Below, one piece after another: positions 43,193 through 53,245 of a stretch of DNA of 64,000 nt. The translations under genes were made by a program, and so were the position numbers. Below the pieces are notes generated by a model. That model was not told the origin of the DNA, did not search any database, and saw only the letters and a list, made by a program, of their open reading frames with translations. The stretch comes from Persicobacter sp. CCB-QB2 (GTDB lineage: Bacteria; Bacteroidota; Bacteroidia; Cytophagales; Cyclobacteriaceae). The stretch covers positions 868,001 through 932,000 of the forward strand of contig NZ_LBGV01000001.1 of assembly GCF_001274635.1 (NCBI RefSeq), read 5' to 3'. Positions within the stretch are counted from its first letter, which is position 1. The number at the start of each line of letters is the position of its first letter.

Positions 43193-45106
43193 TTACTTTC
43201 TATCAATCTTCCCTGCCTCATTATAAAAGAGACTGCCCTCTCTAAGGAGCTTTTGGACAGCAGTTTTGAAGTTGTCTTCGTTACCCTCCGCAGTAAGGGC
43301 AAATAATTCCTCTAAAGGTAAGGGGCCATTGGCCAGTGCCTTTAAAAGGGAGGAGCGCATGGTTTCTTCATTCACCTCTTCTGTTTTGGTGGTTTGCTTA
43401 CGTTCCAGGCATCGATCACATTGTCCGCAATCCTTTACATTTTCCTCTCCGAAATATTCCTGCAAAACTTTTTGACGACACCTGACGGCCTCATCCGCAT
43501 AAAGGAGCACTGCATCTAGCTTTTTTCTTTCTTGCTGCGCTTTTCTTTTACTCTCCTCCATGGAAAGGGGAAGGTTGAGTGCATCATGCCGCGCTTCTAA
43601 AAAAGTGAGGGTCGCTGCCTCGGATTGCGCTTGATAATCTACCATCCCCATTTGGTGAAGCCTTTTGAGTATATTGATGACTAAGTCCGCTTTGAGTTGA
43701 AGGCTTTTTGCCAGGCGTTTTTCATTAATATTCACATATTCCCCATAGAGCATTCCTCCATGTTTGCGTAGTAATGCCTTGGTAATTTGATCAATTTCAG
43801 TATTCTTTACCTGTAGCTCATACATTTGTTTGGGGTTACACAGGAAGCTCAATCGGCTGGGTTTCCAAACACTTTCCGAGAGTTGAATGTATCCTAAATC
43901 ACTCAGGCGTTTCATGGCATGGTGTACCTGAATAGGGGAGAGCTTGAATTTTTCGCAAAAGGCTGGCAGGTCGAACGGAAAGCTGGCCAATTTGGCAGCG
44001 CCTATGGCAATTTTATAATGATTAGCAATGGCCTGGTAAACGGTCCGGATGGTTTTGGCTGAAGGTTGACTATCCCTCCATCTTTGTTCCAGCCGGTTTA
44101 TGTCCTGCTGGTTGTAAAGGGTCAGGGCAAAGGCTTTTTGTTCATCTCTTCCGCCCCTTCCTGCTTCTTGATAATAAGATTCTAAATTATCTGTAAGATC
44201 CAAATGGATTACAAGCCTTACATCCGGCTTGTCAATACCCATTCCAAAGGCGTTGGTGGCCACCATTACCCGTATTTGGTCATTGATCCAAGCCTCCTGT
44301 TTTTTACTTCTTATTTCACCACTCAGGCCTGCATGATAATAGTCCGCAGAGATTTGTTTGCTTTGAAGCCAGGCGGCGATTTGTTCACATTTTTGACGGG
44401 AACGCATGTAGACAATGGCGGTTCCGGGGATATTTTGTAAGGCCGTCAGCATTTTATTGCCTTTGTCTTCTACCATGCGTACGTGGTAGGCCAGATTGTC
44501 CCGGGCAAATGATTTTTTAAAAACTCGCGCCTGTACCAGCTGTAATTTTTGTAGTAAATCCTGTTGTACCTGTGGGGTGGCTGTTGCAGTGAGGGCGATG
44601 ACGGGTACCTTAGGGAAAATACTTCTTAAGTCCGGAATTTGCAGGTAGGGAGGTCGGAAATCATAACCCCATTGACTAACACAGTGAGCCTCGTCTACGG
44701 CAACGAGTCGCACGGGCATGTGCAGTACGCGCTCCTTAAAAACAGGACTTTGGATTCTTTCCGGAGAAATGTATAAAAAAGAAATATCACCAAAACGACA
44801 GTTATCCAATGTAATGTCAATTTCTTTACTGCTCATCCCCGAAAAAATGGCGGCGGCTTTAATTCCCCTCTTTTTTAATTGACTCACCTGATCCTGCATT
44901 AGTGCAATTAGCGGAGAGATCACCAGCGTTAATCCCCCTAAAACAAGGCCTGGAACCTGAAAACAAATTGATTTTCCACCCCCAGTAGGTAACAGCGCCA
45001 GCGTATCGTGCCCTTCCAAAACGGATTGGATGATGTCCTCCTGCAAAGGTCGGAATTGACTATAGCCCCAATATTGTTTTAAGATTTTTTTCGCTTGAGA
45101 TGGCAT
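43193..45106 (-). CDS. ATP-dependent DNA helicase RecQ
   Basis: 637 aa, a normal RecQ length. The 3'-5' superfamily 2 helicase has motif 0/I (YSQFRPLQEDIIQSVLEGHD; ALLPTGGGKSICFQVPGL), the motif II DEAH box (AVDEAHCVSQWGYDFRP), motif V/VI blocks (NAFGMGIDKPDVRLVIHLDL; YYQEAGRGGRDEQ). The RecQ zinc-binding region follows; its Cys ligands include the CGQCDRC segment near residue 560. A winged-helix RQC-like part lies between. No separate HRDC domain is obvious. It acts in recombination and replication-fork repair. It is monocistronic. Confidence 0.92.
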   Translation of the reverse strand: MPSQAKKILKQYWGYSQFRPLQEDIIQSVLEGHDTLALLPTGGGKSICFQVPGLVLGGLTLVISPLIALMQDQVSQLKKRGIKAAAIFSGMSSKEIDITLDNCRFGDISFLYISPERIQSPVFKERVLHMPVRLVAVDEAHCVSQWGYDFRPPYLQIPDLRSIFPKVPVIALTATATPQVQQDLLQKLQLVQARVFKKSFARDNLAYHVRMVEDKGNKMLTALQNIPGTAIVYMRSRQKCEQIAAWLQSKQISADYYHAGLSGEIRSKKQEAWINDQIRVMVATNAFGMGIDKPDVRLVIHLDLTDNLESYYQEAGRGGRDEQKAFALTLYNQQDINRLEQRWRDSQPSAKTIRTVYQAIANHYKIAIGAAKLASFPFDLPAFCEKFKLSPIQVHHAMKRLSDLGYIQLSESVWKPSRLSFLCNPKQMYELQVKNTEIDQITKALLRKHGGMLYGEYVNINEKRLAKSLQLKADLVINILKRLHQMGMVDYQAQSEAATLTFLEARHDALNLPLSMEESKRKAQQERKKLDAVLLYADEAVRCRQKVLQEYFGEENVKDCGQCDRCLERKQTTKTEEVNEETMRSSLLKALANGPLPLEELFALTAEGNEDNFKTAVQKLLREGSLFYNEAGKIDRK

Positions 45107-45308
45107 GAAGGTGAAGTAACTTTTGTTAAAATTTTAAAAAAAAATTAAATTCGTTGTGAGGAAAACAAAATGATGCGGCAGTAAAATTACGTAATCTTTA
45201 TTTGTGGTTGAAAAATTCCTCCAATTACCGAAAAATGATTTTGCGTGTAATCAGGGAAGCGCTTTCTATTAAAATAAGAAGCGTGACCTGAATTTACATG
45301 GGCCAACT

Positions 45309-46553
45309 ATGAGAAGCAGCTTAACCTTTATTTGTTTTTTGATGGTATCGTTTTTTCAATCGGTTCCGATTTTGGCACAAGATACTATTATTGTGCGCGG
45401 GCAGGTTGTGGAGGCAGATTCCAATAATCCTATTCCTTTTGCCACCGTGGAAGTGTGTGGTACCTCCGTTGGGACAGTAGCCAATGAGGAAGGTTTTTTC
45501 CGTTTTTCTGTAGAGTCAAATAGGGGAGATTCCCTATGTGTTCATTCTGTAGGATATGAATATGGATATTATCCTGTGCCTGAAAAATCTTCCAATGCCC
45601 CATTAACTTTGACTTTGGTATCTTCCACCAAAATGCTTACTGAAGTGGTGGTGGGAGATATGAAAATTACCCCGGAAAGAATTTTGAAAAAAGCCGCTCA
45701 AAATGTGCGCAAAAATTATCCTCAAAAGCCATTTGCTTTAAAGGGCTATTATCGTGACTATCTCAGAAAGAAAAAAGGGGGCTACATCTGTTTTTTGGAG
45801 GGAGCGATGGATATACTGGATCCTGGCTTTAAAAAGCCGGATGACAAGATTGAGGTGAGGATGGAGCAAATTCGTTTAAGTGATTCTTACGAGAAGAATT
45901 ATAAGAAATATGTAAAGGAATATGAGCATGATACTTCCAAAATTTTGCTACATGGCGTTTTGCCAAGTCTAAGGGGCAATGAATTTGCGAGTATGATTTT
46001 TCATGATCCCCTGCGAAACCACGGACGTTCTGTGCCTTTTATGGGTACTTTTGATACGATGTGGAATTCTTCTTACTATTTTGAGTTGGATTATTATACT
46101 TATATCGGAGAGGATGAGGTTTACGTGATTTCCATTCAGCCGAACCCTTCACTTAACTATTGGCATGTTGATGTGAAGGGGCAAATTTTCGTAAGGGTGA
46201 AAGATCATGCAGTCATGAAGATCAATTACAAATATTTTGTGACGAAAAAGCTGGATAAGCAAAAGTGGTATGAGTTGAATCTGGAATATCAGGACATTGA
46301 CGGTTTAATGTACCTGAAATATTTGTCCTACATGAATTATTTCAAGATTTTTAATGGAGAAGAGATCGCAGAGATCTCACAATACCGTGAATTTTTTGTC
46401 AATGATGTAATTCTTCAGGAGGATAAAAAGCTGGAAAGTGTTGGTATTCGGGTAGATATGGATAAGCCGTTGTATACACAATCCGTGAAAGAAATTCCAA
46501 ATTTTTGGGATCATTATAATTACTTACTTTTAGGGCAACCTCTTATGGATTAA
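45309..46553 (+). CDS. Carboxypeptidase-like regulatory domain protein, exported
   Basis: 414 aa. The signal peptide is RSSLTFICFLMVSFFQSVPI and ends LAQ. A CarboxypepD_reg-like beta-sandwich follows (about 25-105: IIVRGQVVEADSNNPIPFAT, TVANEEGFFRFSVE, CVHSVGYEYG). The remaining 300 residues are beta-rich with many aromatics and no TonB plug, and resemble Bacteroidota outer-surface proteins of unknown function rather than SusC. It is probably outer membrane-associated. The SDR gene follows 13 bp later on the same strand, so the two are likely co-transcribed. Confidence 0.75.
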   Translation: MRSSLTFICFLMVSFFQSVPILAQDTIIVRGQVVEADSNNPIPFATVEVCGTSVGTVANEEGFFRFSVESNRGDSLCVHSVGYEYGYYPVPEKSSNAPLTLTLVSSTKMLTEVVVGDMKITPERILKKAAQNVRKNYPQKPFALKGYYRDYLRKKKGGYICFLEGAMDILDPGFKKPDDKIEVRMEQIRLSDSYEKNYKKYVKEYEHDTSKILLHGVLPSLRGNEFASMIFHDPLRNHGRSVPFMGTFDTMWNSSYYFELDYYTYIGEDEVYVISIQPNPSLNYWHVDVKGQIFVRVKDHAVMKINYKYFVTKKLDKQKWYELNLEYQDIDGLMYLKYLSYMNYFKIFNGEEIAEISQYREFFVNDVILQEDKKLESVGIRVDMDKPLYTQSVKEIPNFWDHYNYLLLGQPLMD

Positions 46554-46566
46554 ACTAGCATTCATA

Positions 46567-47445
46567 ATGAACGTGGAGGAATTAAAAGGTAAAACGGTTT
46601 TGATCACCGGCGCTAATTCAGGATTGGGTTACGCCTTGGCGGAGCATTTGCTGAAGGCTCAGGCTAATATTATTATGCTATGCAGGGAGTTGAGAAGGGC
46701 AGAGGAAGCGAGATTAAAGCTGTTAACTTTATTTCCTAAAGGGAAAGTGGGGCTCATTCGGATGAATTTGAGTAGTCTCACTTCAGTGCACAATGCTGCA
46801 GAAGAGGTTTTGGCGGGTGCGAATAAGCCTGATTATATCGTGAATAATGCCGGTAAAATGTTTGGGCCTTATATGGTAACCGAGGAGGGGGTGGAATCCC
46901 AATTTGGAGTGAATTATTTAGGGCATCTTGCTTTGATGAAATTCCTTTTTCCACTTTTTCAGGAGGGCGGCGTAGGGCGAATCGTGAACGTGAGTAGTAT
47001 TGCCCATCGTTGGTTTCCCTTTGAATTTCGCAATATATTGCAATCCGCTCATTATCATCCTGTCAGGAATTATAGCCATAGTAAATTGGCCAATCTCCTC
47101 CTGAGCAGGAGTCTGAATAAGGCTTTTCAAGGCATGGGAATCTCTACTGTGGCAGTAAACGCGCATCCGGGGATTAGCAGGACGAACATTGGCAGGAATT
47201 TACCTCAATGGATGGTGCCGGTTGCCTTGCGTTTTGGCCAATCTCCGGAAGCAGGGGCTTTGCCTATTATGTTAGCATTAACAGATGTGGAGGCCACTGG
47301 CGGTGATTGTTATGGTCCTGCGGGTTTTCAGCAATGGTTTGGTGGAGCTCAAAAAGTGGAAGTGGGCGCCAGTGCTCATGATGACCGATTAGCAGCGGCC
47401 TTGTGGGAATGGGGGATTGAGCTGATAGAGGGAAAATCTATTTAA
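46567..47445 (+). CDS. Short-chain dehydrogenase/reductase (SDR)
   Basis: 292 aa Rossmann-fold oxidoreductase. The NAD(P)-binding motif is VLITGANSGLGYALAEHLLK (TGxxxGxG), followed by MLCREL, YIVNNAGKM, catalytic VNVSSIAHRWF and the YxxxK motif in NYSHSKLANLLLS. This pattern resembles retinol-dehydrogenase-like/WWOX-type SDRs. Its substrate is not known. It lies 13 bp after the exported regulatory-domain protein and is probably in the same transcript. Confidence 0.88.
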   Translation: MNVEELKGKTVLITGANSGLGYALAEHLLKAQANIIMLCRELRRAEEARLKLLTLFPKGKVGLIRMNLSSLTSVHNAAEEVLAGANKPDYIVNNAGKMFGPYMVTEEGVESQFGVNYLGHLALMKFLFPLFQEGGVGRIVNVSSIAHRWFPFEFRNILQSAHYHPVRNYSHSKLANLLLSRSLNKAFQGMGISTVAVNAHPGISRTNIGRNLPQWMVPVALRFGQSPEAGALPIMLALTDVEATGGDCYGPAGFQQWFGGAQKVEVGASAHDDRLAAALWEWGIELIEGKSI

Positions 47446-47681
47446 ATTCGCATTATCCCCTTCTATTTTCAGGTAGCGATCATCTTAATGGTAAGGGTTT
47501 GTGGAAAAATGCCAAGCAGGTTAATAAATCAAGCTCGGGGATGCTATATGCTTTCCATTATACTTCTTCTATGGCAATGTTAACATTAGGAGACTATCCC
47601 TTCAATTTATCCTTACACCCAATCAGGTGATTTGAGTAGAAGTAAAATGCTTGAAGTTTAAAAGAACCATTTTTATTTTTT

Positions 47682-47960
47682 TTGGGTTGTGTTTCTGTGA
47701 ATAATGCAAAAAATACCATCCTGAATCATTTGATCCTAAGAAAGGGATCAGGCAGAATATCCGCCAATCTTTTAATTCATTATGAGGCCAGTCCGGAGGA
47801 AGTGGAGGCTCGTTTGGACGTGTTAATGATAATTTCCCTTCATTTAGCTCCATCTTTTGTGGGGCCGGAATTGATTAGAGTCAAAGCAGAAATCTTTCAG
47901 TTGAGAGATTATCTGAATATGATGCAATTATTAATAGAGGCTAAGAGACTGCTGGAATAA
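47682..47960 (+). CDS. Small hypothetical protein
   Basis: 92 aa, mainly helical, with a hydrophobic helix in the middle (LDVLMIISLHLAPSFVGPEL). The sequence after it, LIRVKAEIFQLRDYLNMMQL, is amphipathic. The ATG at 47682 may be followed by a better start at a GTG (47697). No family is recognised. It stands alone in a long stretch, so a spurious frame is possible. The stretch 47446-47681 shows nothing. Confidence 0.4.
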   Translation: MGCVSVNNAKNTILNHLILRKGSGRISANLLIHYEASPEEVEARLDVLMIISLHLAPSFVGPELIRVKAEIFQLRDYLNMMQLLIEAKRLLE

Positions 47961-48071
47961 GCTTTTTTTATTCAGTCATCAAATGTTATTGCCCGTTAGC
48001 GGTTTTCCTATATTCTTTTTAAATATTTACGGTTTTCCTGCAACCCTCCTCCGTACAAGCCGATTTTTTGG

Positions 48072-48240
48072 TATAAAAGCGTGTTTAAAAGCACAGTATC
48101 CGGCTGCGAATTCGAATTATTCCCAGCGATCTTGGATAATTTCTCAACAATAGCGATGCTAATCGCTCAAAATGGTCCTTTATCGCTTTTCCAATATTTC
48201 AAATTTTCGCTGCGAATTATGGCTTATAAACACGCTATAA
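48072..48240 (+). repeat. Family-2 inverted-repeat element, copy R
   Basis: About 168 bp. The ends AAGCGTGTTTAAAAGC and GCTTATAAACACGCT are inverted copies. The internal blocks TATCCGGCTGCGAATTCGAA and TCAAATTTTCGCTGCGAATT are shared with P and Q. It ends 15 bp before the sigma factor start at 48256, so the transcription start of that gene may lie in it. Confidence 0.82.
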
Positions 48241-48255
48241 GCAAAAATTTTAGCA

Positions 48256-48759
48256 ATGGAAGATATGGATTTCGAGAAAGGATTGCATCAATACGAATCA
48301 CAGCTTTATGCCACGGCTTATAAATTTACGAAGGATTATGATGCTGCTCAGGATTTGGTACAAGAAACCCTTATCAAAGCATTTAAGGGTCGGGACAAAT
48401 TTAAAAGCGGGACTAATCTAAAGGCCTGGCTATTGGTGATATTGAAAAACACTTTTTTCTCCCAATATCAAAGCGATAAACGAAGAGGAGAGCAGTTTGA
48501 TCATACGGATTCTTTGGATGCTTTCCTGGCCTGGAAAGGGGGGGCCAATAAAAACCTGGCGGATAGCAGAATAGCGGTAGAAGAAATCAAGAAGGAAATT
48601 GATAAATTAGACGATCAATACCGCATGCCCTTTATGCTCTATTTTCAGGGATTTAGTTATTTGGAAATTGGGGAGAAATTGAGCCTGCCCATTGGAACTG
48701 TGAAGAACAGGATTCATTTGGCAAGGAAGGTTTTGAAGGACAAGGTGAAAAAGGAGTGA
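48256..48759 (+). CDS. ECF-type RNA polymerase sigma factor
   Basis: 167 aa. Region 2 is LYATAYKFTKDYDAAQDLVQ and continues to GTNLKAWLLVILKNTFFSQY (-10 recognition and core binding). Region 4 is MPFMLYFQGFSYLEIGEKLSLPIGTVKNRIHLARK, a clear -35-binding helix-turn-helix. There is no adjacent anti-sigma gene on either side, unusual for an ECF factor, so the control is not visible here. The gene is preceded by a family-2 element whose end is only 15 bp before the ATG, and followed by a bidirectional terminator. Confidence 0.9.
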   Translation: MEDMDFEKGLHQYESQLYATAYKFTKDYDAAQDLVQETLIKAFKGRDKFKSGTNLKAWLLVILKNTFFSQYQSDKRRGEQFDHTDSLDAFLAWKGGANKNLADSRIAVEEIKKEIDKLDDQYRMPFMLYFQGFSYLEIGEKLSLPIGTVKNRIHLARKVLKDKVKKE

Positions 48760-48798
48760 TGAGCGTTAATATAGGATGGGGTAATAAATTAGCCAATT

Positions 48799-48833
48799 AA
48801 AAAAGCCCGGGAAAGATCATTCCCGGGCTTTTT
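48799..48833. terminator. Bidirectional terminator (sigma factor / leuS)
   Basis: AAAAAGCCCGGGAA AGATCA TTCCCGGGCTTTTT: a perfect 14-bp stem with A and T flanks between the two convergent genes. Confidence 0.92.
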
Positions 48834-48861
48834 GTTATTGATACTTCTTGTAGTGAAGTAC

Positions 48862-51633
48862 TTAAAGTACGATGTTCACAATTTTATTCGGTACTACAAT
48901 CACCTTTTTCGGTTGCTTGCCTTCCATCCAGCGAATTACCGCTTCCTGCTGCATAGCGATCTCCTGGATTTCATTTGGCTTAGCGGAAGCCGAAACCGTG
49001 ATTTCCGCACGCTTTTTACCGTTGATCATGATCGGGTAAAGCTTCTCATCTTCCACCAAATAGCTTTCATTGAATTCTGGGAAAGCGGCAATGGTTACCG
49101 ATTCGGTATGGCCTAATTTTGCCCACAATTCTTCTGCAATGTGTGGGGCATAAGGGGCAATCAATACCACTAATTGCTCCAGAATCGCGCGCTTTTTACA
49201 TTTCATGCCCCCCAATTCGTTAGTGGCAATCATGAATTGCGAAACGGAAGTGTTGAAGATATAGTGATCAAGATCGTAAGTCACCTTCTTGATGGTCGCA
49301 TGCAAAGCTTTCAATTCCGCTTTGGTAGGCTCTTCATCGGTTACTACGAAATCATCGCCTTCATGGAACAAGTTCCAGAATTTACGCAAGAATTTGTAAA
49401 CGCCGTCAATACCGTTGGTGTTCCATGGCTTGAATTGCTCCAATGGCCCCAGGAACATCTCGTACATACGGAAAGTATCTGCGCCATAGCGCTCGATGAT
49501 ATCATCCGGATTCACGACATTGTATTTGGACTTGGACATTTTCTCTACTTCCGCACCACATACATATTTGCCATCTTCCAAAATGAATTCCGCATTGGCA
49601 TAATCCGGACGCCATTTTTTGAAGGCCTCCAAATCCAATACATCATTGGACACGATGTTCACATCCACATACAATGGATCCACTTCGTAATCTTTCTTCA
49701 AACCGTAAGACACGAATTGGTTCGTTCCTTTCACACGATAAACGAAGTTGGAACGTCCCTGAATCATGCCCTGGTTGATCAGCTTTTTGAAGGGTTCTTC
49801 GAAGTTCAGGAAGCCCATATCAAACAAGAATTTCGTCCAGAAACGGCTGTATAATAAGTGACCTACGGCGTGCTCTGCTCCACCTACATAAAGGTCTACC
49901 TGATTCCAGTATTTCAAGGCTTCCGCATCGGCGAATTTCTCCTCATTGTGCGGATCCATATAACGCAGGAAGTACCAGGAAGAACCTGCCCAGCCCGGCA
50001 TGGTAGACAATTCATAAGGTAGGCCGTTATAAGTCCAGTCCGCTGCACGGCCCAGTGGTGGCTCTCCTGTAGCGGTTGGTTTATACTCATCAATTGCCGG
50101 AAGTTCTAATGGCAATTCAGATTCCTTCATCAATTTAGGAATACCATTTTCGAAGTAAACCGGTACGGGCTCTCCCCAATAACGCTGGCGACTGAATACG
50201 GCATTACGGATCCTGTAATTCACCTTACCTTTACCCAAACCTTTTTCCTCTACCCAGTTGATCGCTGCTTTGATGGCCTCAGACACTTCCATCCCATTCA
50301 GGAAGCCGGAGTTGATCATCTTACCCGCCTTAGGATCGAAATCATCCTGTGCGATATCGGTATGCTTACCTTCCTGTACCGGAATAACCGGCAAGCCGAA
50401 ATGGTTCGCGAAAGCGAAATCACGGGTGTCCGAACAAGGAACCGCCATTACGATACCTGTTCCGTAACCGGCTAATACGTAATCAGCAATCCAGATCGGA
50501 ATTTTTTCACCATTGAATGGATTGATCGCATAAGAACCTGTGAATACACCGGAAATGGTTTTTACATCCGACATACGCTCGCGCTCGGAACGGTTTTTCG
50601 CCATTTCCACATAAGCGTCCACGGCTGCTTTCTGTGCTTCGGAAGTCAGGGTTTCGATCAATTCATGCTCCGGGGCAATGGTCATGAAAGTTACTCCGAA
50701 AGCGGTATCTACACGCGTCGTAAATACTTCCAAATCCAATTCCGGCTTTTCATCCACCTTGAAGTGAAGCGAACAACCTTTGGATTTTCCAATCCAGTTA
50801 CGTTGCATTTCTCTTAAAGACTCGGAGAAATCAATCTCTTCCAGGCCCGTCAATAAACGCTCTGCATAAGCCGTGATGCGCATCATCCACTGTTTCATCA
50901 GCTTGCGCTCTACCGGATAGCCACCACGCTCAGAAACGCCATTCACCACTTCGTCGTTGGCCAATACCGTTCCCAATTCAGGGCACCAGTTCACTACTGC
51001 ATCTGCCAAATAAGTCAATCGGTATTTCAACAACATATCCGACTGCTCCTTTTCGCTAAAGGCATTCCATTCTGCTGCAGTAAATGCAGGCGTGTCCTCA
51101 TCGCAGGAAGCATCCACCGTCGCATTACCTTCTTTTTCGAAGATGGCGATCAGCTCATTGATGTGCTTGGCCTTGTCGGCAGCATGATCATAATAGGCAT
51201 CAAAAAGCTGCATGAAGATCCACTGCGTCCACTTGTAATAGGAAGCATCAGAAGTTCTTACTTCTTTATCCCAATCAAAAGAGAATCCAATGTTGGCCAA
51301 CTGCTCTTTGTAACGGGCGATATTGTCCTCCGTGGTTTTGGCAGGGTGCTGACCGGTCTGAATAGCATATTGCTCAGCAGGCAAACCGAAAGAGTCAAAT
51401 CCCATTGGGTGCAAAACATTGAAACCTTTCAATTTTTTGTAACGCGCCACGATATCGGAACCAATGTACCCTAGTGGGTGTCCAACGTGCAAACCAGCAC
51501 CGGAAGGATAGGGGAACATGTCCAGGGTATAAAACTTTGGCTTGGAAGCATCAACATCCGCCTTATAGGTCTGTTGTTCTTTCCAAATCTGCTGCCATTT
51601 CTTTTCAGTTGCTCTGAAATTGTATTCAGCCAT
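48862..51633 (-). CDS. leuS: Leucyl-tRNA synthetase
   Basis: Class I aminoacyl-tRNA synthetase that charges tRNA-Leu, 923 aa. The HIGH-type motif is [20 protein letters not shown]. The CP1 editing domain follows (about 225-430), with [20 protein letters not shown] and [20 protein letters not shown], and the KMSKS loop is [18 protein letters not shown]. The C-terminal tRNA-binding domain ends [16 protein letters not shown]. The gene is monocistronic and convergent with the sigma factor gene. Full length with all motifs, so presumably the essential leuS. Confidence 0.97.
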   Translation of the reverse strand: MAEYNFRATEKKWQQIWKEQQTYKADVDASKPKFYTLDMFPYPSGAGLHVGHPLGYIGSDIVARYKKLKGFNVLHPMGFDSFGLPAEQYAIQTGQHPAKTTEDNIARYKEQLANIGFSFDWDKEVRTSDASYYKWTQWIFMQLFDAYYDHAADKAKHINELIAIFEKEGNATVDASCDEDTPAFTAAEWNAFSEKEQSDMLLKYRLTYLADAVVNWCPELGTVLANDEVVNGVSERGGYPVERKLMKQWMMRITAYAERLLTGLEEIDFSESLREMQRNWIGKSKGCSLHFKVDEKPELDLEVFTTRVDTAFGVTFMTIAPEHELIETLTSEAQKAAVDAYVEMAKNRSERERMSDVKTISGVFTGSYAINPFNGEKIPIWIADYVLAGYGTGIVMAVPCSDTRDFAFANHFGLPVIPVQEGKHTDIAQDDFDPKAGKMINSGFLNGMEVSEAIKAAINWVEEKGLGKGKVNYRIRNAVFSRQRYWGEPVPVYFENGIPKLMKESELPLELPAIDEYKPTATGEPPLGRAADWTYNGLPYELSTMPGWAGSSWYFLRYMDPHNEEKFADAEALKYWNQVDLYVGGAEHAVGHLLYSRFWTKFLFDMGFLNFEEPFKKLINQGMIQGRSNFVYRVKGTNQFVSYGLKKDYEVDPLYVDVNIVSNDVLDLEAFKKWRPDYANAEFILEDGKYVCGAEVEKMSKSKYNVVNPDDIIERYGADTFRMYEMFLGPLEQFKPWNTNGIDGVYKFLRKFWNLFHEGDDFVVTDEEPTKAELKALHATIKKVTYDLDHYIFNTSVSQFMIATNELGGMKCKKRAILEQLVVLIAPYAPHIAEELWAKLGHTESVTIAAFPEFNESYLVEDEKLYPIMINGKKRAEITVSASAKPNEIQEIAMQQEAVIRWMEGKQPKKVIVVPNKIVNIVL

Positions 51634-51809
51634 TAGATCTATTGATTTATGGTATAATAATTTCCAATTGATAGGGTGCTATAAACCCAGTTTGGCCGTA
51701 AAAATAGAACTTTTTGGCGGAGAATAAAATTCGCAGGAAGGTATTCTGACTGCGGGAGAAGGCTTTGCCGACGCAAGCCTGTAGCGGTTTGAGGAGCTAT
51801 ATTGTCGCT

Positions 51810-52250
51810 TTATATCATGGAGGGGTGACGATAGGTGTTTTGGTAGGGTGACTGGAACCAAAGGTGAGTGTTTTTTCTGTTGATCTCCAATTGGATGTGA
51901 GCGTTTGGGAACTTTTTGTCTAAGATATCGGCCATCTTTTGTCCATATATCATTACTGAGGCCTTGGTGCCGGTGATTAAAATGACTTCCATAGCCGGGA
52001 TTTTTCGGACCCGTTCAAAGCGCTGTTGACCAATCCATGTCAGGGAATGATCCGGGGGGCTGGGTAAGCCTCTTAAATCGGAGATCCATCGACTCAGCTT
52101 TTTTACGCGCATTAGCCGCAGGGCCTCATCCACGGTTTTTTGGTATTCCTCTGTAGTAAATACACCTTTCCATATTAGCTCAACCGCCTGGAATTCCGTG
52201 TTATAAATAAGGTCTACATATTCAGTTTGAAAAACAATCATCCGATCCAA
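51810..52250 (-). CDS. Paralogue 1 of a small family of unknown function (146 aa)
   Basis: One of three tandem paralogues in this region. Shared features in order: a strand with (A)VELIWKGVF, YQKTVDEALRLM, KLSRWISDLRGLP, VRKIPAMEVILITGTKASVM, YGQKMADILDKKFPNAHIQL and EINRKNTHLWF. The alternating strand-helix pattern resembles the SpoIIAA/STAS-like fold, but I cannot assign a known family. No signal peptide. The neighbours are leuS and a lipoprotein hydrolase gene on the opposite strand. Confidence 0.72.
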   Translation of the reverse strand: MDRMIVFQTEYVDLIYNTEFQAVELIWKGVFTTEEYQKTVDEALRLMRVKKLSRWISDLRGLPSPPDHSLTWIGQQRFERVRKIPAMEVILITGTKASVMIYGQKMADILDKKFPNAHIQLEINRKNTHLWFQSPYQNTYRHPSMI

Positions 52251-52321
52251 ATTCCTAAATTACATTAAGTTATCTTATGTGATTAATTGATTTTTGTTTC
52301 ATTTTTAAAAGTTGTAGTGAT

Positions 52322-53245
52322 GTGATTTATTCGTCTTTATTTATGAAAAATTATATCGGTTTCTTTACTATTTGTAAAAAATCATCGGTAAGGAATGTAA
52401 GTTCGTTTATTTTCAATGTGCTATTTATTGTCATTTCATTGATTTTCACCTCTTGCATGAAAATGAGAACTTCTGAAACTAAAATATTGAAAGATTTTAA
52501 AGGGCAACTCGCTCAGCCTGTCTTTGGTATTTCTTCTAATAGGGAGCATCCCTTACATTATATGAAAATTGGTAATTCTCCACAAAACCTATTGGTCTTC
52601 ATTCATGGTGCGCCGGGGTCTCTGGATGCTTTTTTAAGCTATATGAAGGAAGAAGCTTTAAGTAATAGGGCCACTTTGATTACCTTGGATCGAGAAGGTT
52701 ATGGCTTCTCCGGTTATGGTAAGGCAGAGCCCTCCATTGGAAAGCAGGCGAAAGGAGTGAAGGAGTTGATCATGGATCATGGAAATTATGATCGTATTTT
52801 TTTAGTTGGGCATTCTTATGGAGGACCCATTGCCTGTAAGTTGGCGATGGATTTCCCGGATTTGCCCATAGAACGGTTAATTTTATTGGCGCCAGCTTTA
52901 GACCCTGCGCATGAAAAAGTATTCTGGTTCAATAAGCCGATGGACTGGAAGCCTTTTAGGTGGGTGTTGCCAGGTTCATTTAAAGTGGCGAATTTGGAGA
53001 AAATTCATCACCGATCGGAATTGGAATTAATGACTAATCAATGGAGGAGTTTGCGGGTTCCCATCATGGTCATTCATGGGAAAAAGGACAGTCTGGTGCC
53101 TTTTAAGAATGTTGCTTTTCTGAAGGAGGTTTATCAGGGGGATTGGCTGGAGGTTATTAGTCTGGAGAATGAGAATCATTTTATTCCCTGGACCCAGTAT
53201 GATTTGGTGAAAGAAATATTAATGAAGTACTTGCCAAATCCGTGA
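52322..53245 (+). CDS. Alpha/beta hydrolase, putative lipoprotein
   Basis: 307 aa, or 300 aa if the ATG at 52343 (MKNYIGFFTICKK) is used. A hydrophobic segment ending LIFTSC supplies a lipobox, so it is likely lipid-anchored. The fold shows HGAPGSLDAFLSYM (oxyanion-hole region), LVGHSYGGPIACKLA (nucleophile Ser), IMVIHGKKDSLVP (Asp) and ENENHFIPW (His). The substrate is unknown. It lies between paralogues 1 and 2, and its last 65 bp overlap the 3' end of paralogue 2 on the opposite strand. Confidence 0.85.
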   Translation: MIYSSLFMKNYIGFFTICKKSSVRNVSSFIFNVLFIVISLIFTSCMKMRTSETKILKDFKGQLAQPVFGISSNREHPLHYMKIGNSPQNLLVFIHGAPGSLDAFLSYMKEEALSNRATLITLDREGYGFSGYGKAEPSIGKQAKGVKELIMDHGNYDRIFLVGHSYGGPIACKLAMDFPDLPIERLILLAPALDPAHEKVFWFNKPMDWKPFRWVLPGSFKVANLEKIHHRSELELMTNQWRSLRVPIMVIHGKKDSLVPFKNVAFLKEVYQGDWLEVISLENENHFIPWTQYDLVKEILMKYLPNP

